A program made the translations under genes and the position numbers. The notes beneath the pieces are model-generated. The model was not told the origin of the DNA, did not search any database, and saw only the letters and a list, made by a program, of their open reading frames with translations. Of a stretch of 18,238 nt of DNA, positions 14,568-18,238 are shown one piece after another. This stretch comes from JAWUWD01 sp034112085. GTDB taxonomy: Bacteria > Bacteroidota > Bacteroidia > Cytophagales > Cyclobacteriaceae. The stretch lies in assembly GCA_034112085.1 (NCBI GenBank), contig JAWUWD010000137.1, forward strand, positions 1-18,238. The letters are read 5' to 3'. Every line of letters starts with the position of its first letter. Positions within the stretch are counted from its first letter, which is position 1.

Positions 14568-15221
14568 CTATTTCAGTTCTACAATAATTTCATTATTTCG
14601 ATTGAAAACTTGAAAAGGAGGATTATACCCTAAGTAATGAAACTTACCATTGTGAGCAATCCCCTTCTCTTTCAAGGATTGGATGAGTTGATCTTTATAC
14701 TGCTCTATCTTGAGGGAGTTAGCCCAACCTACAAATGAGATGACAGCTACTTGTTTTGAAGGTTCTTCTCGAAACTTGATGTCAGAAGCATTGGGTCCGG
14801 GCATATCTTCTTTTTCATACTCTCTGGGAACCATGAACATCATGGTCATATTGTCCTCTAAAGAGATACTGACAGGAGATGTCATAGGTATTTTCTCCCC
14901 TTTACTATTATCCCCAAAAATATAACCTGCTAAAATTGAAAATCCTTTTCTTGATGAGGTCTCATATTTACTTGAACTAAGCTGCACAGAGACAAATAAT
15001 CGAGCGTCATATCTACGAATACTGATATCGTCAAACTCTTTGATCACCTTGAAAGGATAGTTTTCTATTTTACCAAAGGACTTTCTCCAAAATAACTGAA
15101 AGGCAAAAAAAACTACTATCACAATCCCTAAAACAATGATCATCCATTTCATACTAGTCCATTTAAGATTAGAATAACTCAAATTTGAATAAACAACTCT
15201 ATAATAAAGAGCAATTAACAT
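14568..15221 (-). CDS. SOUL-family heme-binding protein, membrane anchored
   Basis: A 217-residue SOUL/HEBP-family protein (PF04832), a group binding heme or tetrapyrrole. One N-terminal helix (about 27-45) suggests anchoring with the domain facing the periplasm or cytosol. Domain features: the N-terminal motif YPFKVIKEFDDISIRRYD (55-72), the signature FSILAGYIFGDNSKGEKIPMTSPV (94-117), FMVPREY (129-135) and the C-terminal YLGYNPPF (196-203). M24 at 15152 is a likely alternative start, since residues 1-23 add nothing to the fold. It is divergent from the flavin reductase gene with only 54 nt between, so the promoters overlap; whether they are co-regulated is unknown. Confidence 0.88.
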   Translation of the reverse strand: MLIALYYRVVYSNLSYSNLKWTSMKWMIIVLGIVIVVFFAFQLFWRKSFGKIENYPFKVIKEFDDISIRRYDARLFVSVQLSSSKYETSSRKGFSILAGYIFGDNSKGEKIPMTSPVSISLEDNMTMMFMVPREYEKEDMPGPNASDIKFREEPSKQVAVISFVGWANSLKIEQYKDQLIQSLKEKGIAHNGKFHYLGYNPPFQVFNRNNEIIVELK

Positions 15222-15230
15222 AATTTCAGT

Positions 15231-15238
15231 TAACTTTG
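15231..15238 (+). promoter_or_regulatory. Possible -7 box (TAACTTTG) before the flavin reductase fusion gene
   Basis: An exact TAnnTTTG match 37 nt before the start codon, in the 54-nt divergent region with the SOUL gene. No TTTG at the usual -33 distance. Confidence 0.35.
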
Positions 15239-15275
15239 TCTAAGTTAAATTGAAAATACTTAAACAATAAATTTC

Positions 15276-16307
15276 ATGATAATTAGTAAAGAAGAAATTT
15301 CCTCGTGGGATTCAAAATATAGATTAAAGTTCATTAACTCTGTATCTGGATACAAAGGTGTCCATTTAATTGGTACAAAATCAAAAGACGGCCGTGCCAA
15401 CTTAGGAATCTTCAACTCAATTGTTCACATAAGCTCTGAGCCTGCCCGAATTGGCTTCATAATGAGGCCGATAACTACATCTCGTGATACATATAATAAT
15501 ATTATTGAAACTAGCAGTTTCACAATAAACCATGTGCATAAATCCTTTTTAGAGCAAGCACATTTCACCTCTGCTAACTTTGAGCCTAACCAATCAGAAT
15601 TCGTTGCTTGCAATCTTAAAGAGGAATATAATAAAGAATTTTCATCTCCTTTTGTTGCAGAAAGTAATGTCAAAATTGGGTTAAAATTGATAGAAGACAT
15701 AGAAATAAAAGCCAATAATTGCCGCCTCATTATTGGTGAAGTTCAATTTGTAGGTGTCAAAGAAGACTATTTAGAAGAAGATGGGCAGTTGGATTTTGAA
15801 AAGGCGCAAAGTGTCTGTGTTACAGGGTTGAACCAATATTCATCCGTAACCAAATTGGTTAATCACCCTTACGCCAGAACAAAAGACTTGCCTAATTTCA
15901 GGCAAAAAAAACGACCAGATAACATCGTCTTTGAGGAGGAAACTCAATCCTATAACGCTAGCCTATTACCTTATGGAACTAGTGTAGGTGCCCCAAGCAT
16001 AAGCGCTAGTAATCTCCCTATGTGGAAAAGTAGTGGAATCACTAGTTTTAACCATGTGCTAAAAAATAAAGTTGACAAAATAAAAGAAGAGTACGAGACC
16101 CTAGTTGATGAATACAAGATCAACGAGCTTCTATATAGCGCTAAATATGAATTTGAGCCTATCATTGGAGAGACTTACCACCTATATGAAAAGGATAATA
16201 AAAGCGAAAACTTCCTATCCCTCGTTCCTCCTAATACATGGAAAAAAACACATATAGGATCTTTTAGGGTAAATAGTGATAAAGTTTGGAACAAAATTGA
16301 AGAATAG
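15276..16307 (+). CDS. Flavin reductase-like domain fused to DUF2452
   Basis: A 343-residue two-domain protein. Residues 1 to ~205 form a flavin reductase-like FMN-binding split barrel (PF01613): TKSKDGRANLGIFNSIVHISSEPARIGFIMRP (34-65), TINHVHKSFLEQAHFTSA, LIIGEVQFVGV, with an HPYAR end typical of the family. Residues ~212-343 match the DUF2452 family: RPDNIVFEEETQSYNASL, LPYGTSVGAPSI, FNHVLKNKVDKIKEEYETLVDEYKINELLY, FEPIIGETYHLYE, FLSLVPPNTW and SFRVNSDKVW. DUF2452 has no established function and is usually a short separate protein; here its typical start (KKRPDNIVF) follows the barrel directly with no stop. It is probably cytosolic, moving electrons between NAD(P)H, flavin and an unknown partner. 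The next gene starts one base after the stop, so they are translationally coupled. Confidence 0.82.
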   Translation: MIISKEEISSWDSKYRLKFINSVSGYKGVHLIGTKSKDGRANLGIFNSIVHISSEPARIGFIMRPITTSRDTYNNIIETSSFTINHVHKSFLEQAHFTSANFEPNQSEFVACNLKEEYNKEFSSPFVAESNVKIGLKLIEDIEIKANNCRLIIGEVQFVGVKEDYLEEDGQLDFEKAQSVCVTGLNQYSSVTKLVNHPYARTKDLPNFRQKKRPDNIVFEEETQSYNASLLPYGTSVGAPSISASNLPMWKSSGITSFNHVLKNKVDKIKEEYETLVDEYKINELLYSAKYEFEPIIGETYHLYEKDNKSENFLSLVPPNTWKKTHIGSFRVNSDKVWNKIEE

Positions 16308-16308
16308 A

Positions 16309-16695
16309 ATGTCCGACCCGAAACAACAAATTCGACCAGTGATCCCAACACAAGTAGAGAAAGAAAATATTAGTGTCGAAGAGAAATTTCAAAACACAGT
16401 ATTACGTCCTGTCATTAAGTTGCAACATGAGCTTATTTTATGCTGTTTTGCGCATTATTTAACACGCAAGAAGGTGAACTTTGAAGAATTTGGCAAAGAC
16501 AAAAGACAAGCTTTCATACATAAGGTGCTAAATTCGGATCTACAACTTAAAAAGGATCTTCGAAGCTTAATCATTGGGTTATTCACCTTAGATGAGTACA
16601 AAGAATATTTGAGTCTTACTTCTCAAATCAACAAACGAATCAATTCAATTATTCAAACACGAATAACCACCACTTATGATAAAGAAAAAGTCTAG
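16309..16695 (+). CDS. Conserved small protein, unknown function
   Basis: A 128-residue soluble protein starting MSDPKQQIRPVIP. An earlier in-frame ATG (16276) would overlap the flavin reductase gene by 32 bases and adds 11 unlike residues, so the ATG at 16309 is preferred; it lies one base after the upstream stop, typical of coupled translation. The conserved-looking core is EKFQNTVLRPVIKLQHELILCCFAHYLTRKK, KRQAFIHKVLNSDLQLKKDLRSLIIGLFT and YKEYLSLTSQINKRI. It resembles a small Bacteroidota protein family, some members of which I recall being labelled glyoxalase; no VOC metal ligands or repeats are visible, so I do not accept that label. Mostly helical. Probably works with the upstream fusion protein. 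Confidence 0.7.
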   Translation: MSDPKQQIRPVIPTQVEKENISVEEKFQNTVLRPVIKLQHELILCCFAHYLTRKKVNFEEFGKDKRQAFIHKVLNSDLQLKKDLRSLIIGLFTLDEYKEYLSLTSQINKRINSIIQTRITTTYDKEKV

Positions 16696-16725
16696 TGAAT
16701 TCAACGGTTTAGATAAAATTACTAA

Positions 16726-16756
16726 TTTGCCTCTTTTGTAATCTATATTATATTTG
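16726..16756 (+). promoter_or_regulatory. Bacteroidota-type promoter before the polytopic membrane protein gene
   Basis: TTTG (16726-16729), 19-nt spacer, TATATTTG (16749-16756): both parts of the phylum's housekeeping promoter (TTTG / TAnnTTTG) at normal spacing. Transcription should start near 16763, leaving an 85- to 100-nt leader before the start codon. Confidence 0.55.
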
Positions 16757-16847
16757 GACTCAATACTACGAAATGCTTATCTTGCCCTCATAGCCAATAA
16801 TATAAAATTGAATATTTGAAACTTATGAGAACTATATTGAATTCCTG

Positions 16848-17519
16848 ATGTTTAGATCTAGACACATGAACAATTTCAACACAAAATATCTACCCTATAT
16901 TCCAATATACGGAATGGGTCTCTATCTCATCGTATTTACATTCGCTGCGGTTGGTTATCCAGGAGGATCCATTAATCTTCCACAGGCGAGTGGCTACAGC
17001 TTTTTCCATAACTTCCTCTGTGATGTCATGACGCCTATCACTCAAAGCGGAACGACAAACGAGGCAAGATCTTTGGCCATTATTTCACATTTGATCTTGA
17101 GTTTCACCATGATCAGTTTCTTCTACATCTTGCCGAAAATATTCCCTGTAGAGAATCGAAACACAAAATTGATAACCTATTTTGGGATGGCGACTATGAC
17201 TGTCTTTATATTCATGTATACATCGCATCATGATCTTATCGTTACCATTACCGGTGTGTTAGGGACTGTTGCACTGGTTCCATTCTTTATAGAACTCCAT
17301 AATTATAAAAACAGAGGGTTGAAACAACTTGCCTACCTATGTTATCTCTTGAGTTTAATTGTGTTCTTTATTTTCGAGACTAAGATTGGTTTCTACTATC
17401 TTCCATTTCTACAAAAAATCACATTTGTAGTGGATGCCTGGTGGGTCATTTGGTCAAGTATTATGGTCATCAACAAGAATAAAACCTCCTTGAAATTCAA
17501 AACGGTAGCTGATCAATAA
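16848..17519 (+). CDS. Polytopic membrane protein, DUF998-like
   Basis: A 223-residue inner-membrane protein with about six hydrophobic helices (roughly 15-35, 70-90, 100-120, 125-145, 160-180, 190-210). The loop GYSFFHNFLCDVMTPITQSG after the first helix, and the short charged loops, recall the DUF998-type membrane proteins; the assignment is loose. No catalytic motif or transport signature is recognised. ATG at 16866 (MNNFNTK) is a plausible alternative start. It has its own promoter and its own candidate terminator inside repeat copy C, so it is a single-gene unit. Confidence 0.7.
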   Translation: MFRSRHMNNFNTKYLPYIPIYGMGLYLIVFTFAAVGYPGGSINLPQASGYSFFHNFLCDVMTPITQSGTTNEARSLAIISHLILSFTMISFFYILPKIFPVENRNTKLITYFGMATMTVFIFMYTSHHDLIVTITGVLGTVALVPFFIELHNYKNRGLKQLAYLCYLLSLIVFFIFETKIGFYYLPFLQKITFVVDAWWVIWSSIMVINKNKTSLKFKTVADQ

Positions 17520-17661
17520 AATCAGTTCATCTACAGTATATGGGCCTATTCACTTAGATACTGTCAAAAAACAGAACCCATCCATCCGATTGCGACAATT
17601 CTATAAGGGCTATACTCTAGATTGCTTAAGTCCTGTAGAGGTACGGGAAGAAAGTATTAAT
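17520..17661 (+). other. Intergenic segment with a possible transposase-end remnant
   Basis: No gene is called here. A plus-strand open frame ends at TAG 17674-17676 and reads from 17572 as a 34-residue piece with YKGYTLDCLSPVEVREE. It resembles the C-terminus of IS3-type DDE transposases (HSxLxYLSPVEF), but only a few residues agree and no inverted repeats or second fragment are seen. This stretch directly precedes repeat copy C. Confidence 0.2.
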
Positions 17662-17810
17662 ATCGGTCTAAGCTAGATTACCCAAATATTGTTTTAATTG
17701 ATTTTTTAGGCAGCTCTTCTCCCCCTTCATGTTTGAAAGGGAGGCTTTTACTGAATGCTAATTATTATTTGCCAAGTGATATAATATCAGTTAGATTAGT
17801 CTTAGTGACA
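17661..17810 (+). repeat. Terminator-bearing repeat, copy C
   Basis: A third, more diverged copy of the repeat at 1090-1197 and 1953-2060. It shares ATCGGTCTAAG, GATTA and ATTGTTT spacing, a central hairpin, then ATTATTATT (17761-17769), AAGTGA (17774-17779), TAGATTAG (17792-17799) and GACA (17807-17810) in the same order and nearly the same spacing as copy A. The hairpin itself differs in sequence. It precedes the DoxX gene as copy A precedes the GNAT gene. Confidence 0.6.
17718..17749 (+). terminator. Rho-independent terminator in repeat copy C
   Basis: TTCA/TGAA (17726-17729 / 17734-17737) closes a TGTT loop, and TCTCCC/GGGAGG (17718-17723 / 17739-17744, one G-T pair) forms the lower stem with two unpaired C and one A between; TTTT follows (17746-17749). 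It would end transcription from the membrane protein gene 200 nt upstream. Confidence 0.45.
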
Positions 17811-17875
17811 ATATATATTAGTAACTATGGTGCTGATAGCGAATTGTTGTGCGTAATTAAAGAAACATCAATCAA

Positions 17876-18238
17876 ATGAACCTGATGCCAACACTCGAAC
17901 AATTCTATCTCAAAATCAAAGGAAATAGATGGTATTGGTTATTTTCAATCTTTTGTCGTTTAACATTAGCTTACGCTTTAATCGTTTCAGGATTGGTGAA
18001 AATTGTAGGTGAAAGGTTCGCTAGTGGATTATCAGACATTCATCCAATGGGTGCATATTTGGAAGCATTACATCACACTGGTTATTATTATACATTCATT
18101 GGAATAGCACAGGTGGTTGCAGCCGTTTTGTTACTAATACCTAGAACTGTGACTTTGGGTGCTTTATTGTACTTTCCAATTATTGTAAATATTTGGTTAC
18201 TCTCCTACGCAGTTCGTTTTGAAGGTTCTATTGTGACC
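17876..18238 (+). CDS. DoxX-family membrane protein (partial, 3' end outside window)
   Basis: The first 121 codons of a membrane protein of the DoxX/MauE-like group. LTLAYALIVSGLVKIVGERF (helix one), a periplasmic stretch with HPMGAYLEALHHTGYYYTFIG, then AQVVAAVLLLIPRTVTLGALLYFPIIVNIW (helices two and three) match the DoxX pattern of four helices with a conserved Gly/Lys after helix one. Members assist respiratory quinone or thiol redox and are often linked to oxidative stress; the specific role here is unknown. M4 (17885) is an alternative start. It follows repeat copy C. Confidence 0.75.
   Translation, partial: MNLMPTLEQFYLKIKGNRWYWLFSIFCRLTLAYALIVSGLVKIVGERFASGLSDIHPMGAYLEALHHTGYYYTFIGIAQVVAAVLLLIPRTVTLGALLYFPIIVNIWLLSYAVRFEGSIVT

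Noticed and set aside
16276..16308. Upstream ATG start for the 128-residue protein
   Set aside because: Adds 11 residues that overlap the preceding gene and do not match the conserved core; the ATG at 16309 with one-base spacing is simpler.
1090..17810. Integron-like array of single-gene cassettes separated by attC sites
   Set aside because: Genes are on both strands, no integrase is present, only three repeat copies exist, and the repeat lacks the paired GTTRRRY/RYYYAAC ends of attC.
1..18238. Defence island or CRISPR
   Set aside because: No nucleases, restriction enzymes, toxin-antitoxin pairs, Cas proteins or spacer-repeat arrays were found on either strand.

Overview
The window looks like chromosomal DNA of a member of the Bacteroidota, most likely a Cytophagales- or Flavobacteriia-like environmental bacterium. 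The DNA is AT-rich. TAnnTTTG promoter boxes, typical of this phylum, lie upstream of several genes. Shine-Dalgarno sequences are weak, and the protein set fits (short MscS channel, SOUL protein, DUF2452, DMP19/DUF4375, lipoproteins). No phage, plasmid backbone, rRNA, tRNA or CRISPR was seen.

Layout. 1-2060: leuB (3-isopropylmalate dehydrogenase) and a GNAT acetyltransferase, each followed by a copy of one ~108-nt terminator-bearing repeat, so the acetyltransferase sits between direct repeats. 2061-4087: an operator-like palindrome, then the decayed coding sequence of a gluconate kinase running in frame into a complete 6-phosphogluconate dehydrogenase; the ancestor was a GntK-Gnd fusion whose kinase half has been lost. 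4235-6885: a secreted protein, a lipoprotein and a DMP19-like protein, none of clear function. 7013-9904: a VOC/glyoxalase-type enzyme, a bestrophin-family channel split by a frameshift, and a membrane-anchored serine hydrolase of the class C beta-lactamase/PBP fold. 10045-10770: an AlkD-type DNA alkylation repair enzyme with a TTG start. 10869-13655: a minus-strand pair (thiol peroxidase of the GPx family, then an Old Yellow Enzyme) divergent from a short-chain dehydrogenase. 13842-17519: a small MscS-type channel, a SOUL heme-binding protein divergent from a flavin reductase-DUF2452 fusion with a tightly coupled small conserved gene, and a polytopic membrane protein. 17520-18238: a third, diverged copy of the terminator repeat and the start of a DoxX-family gene cut by the window edge.

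Most genes are single units with their own intergenic regions. The likely operons are GPx-OYE, lipoprotein-DMP19 and flavin reductase/DUF2452-small protein. Several products fit redox and electrophile stress (GPx, OYE, SDR, VOC, flavin reductase, SOUL, AlkD, DoxX), but no single pathway or defence system is evident. The most informative observations are the gluconokinase relic fused to gnd, the repeat family that supplies the last codons and terminator of leuB, and the CA-dinucleotide frameshift in bestrophin.
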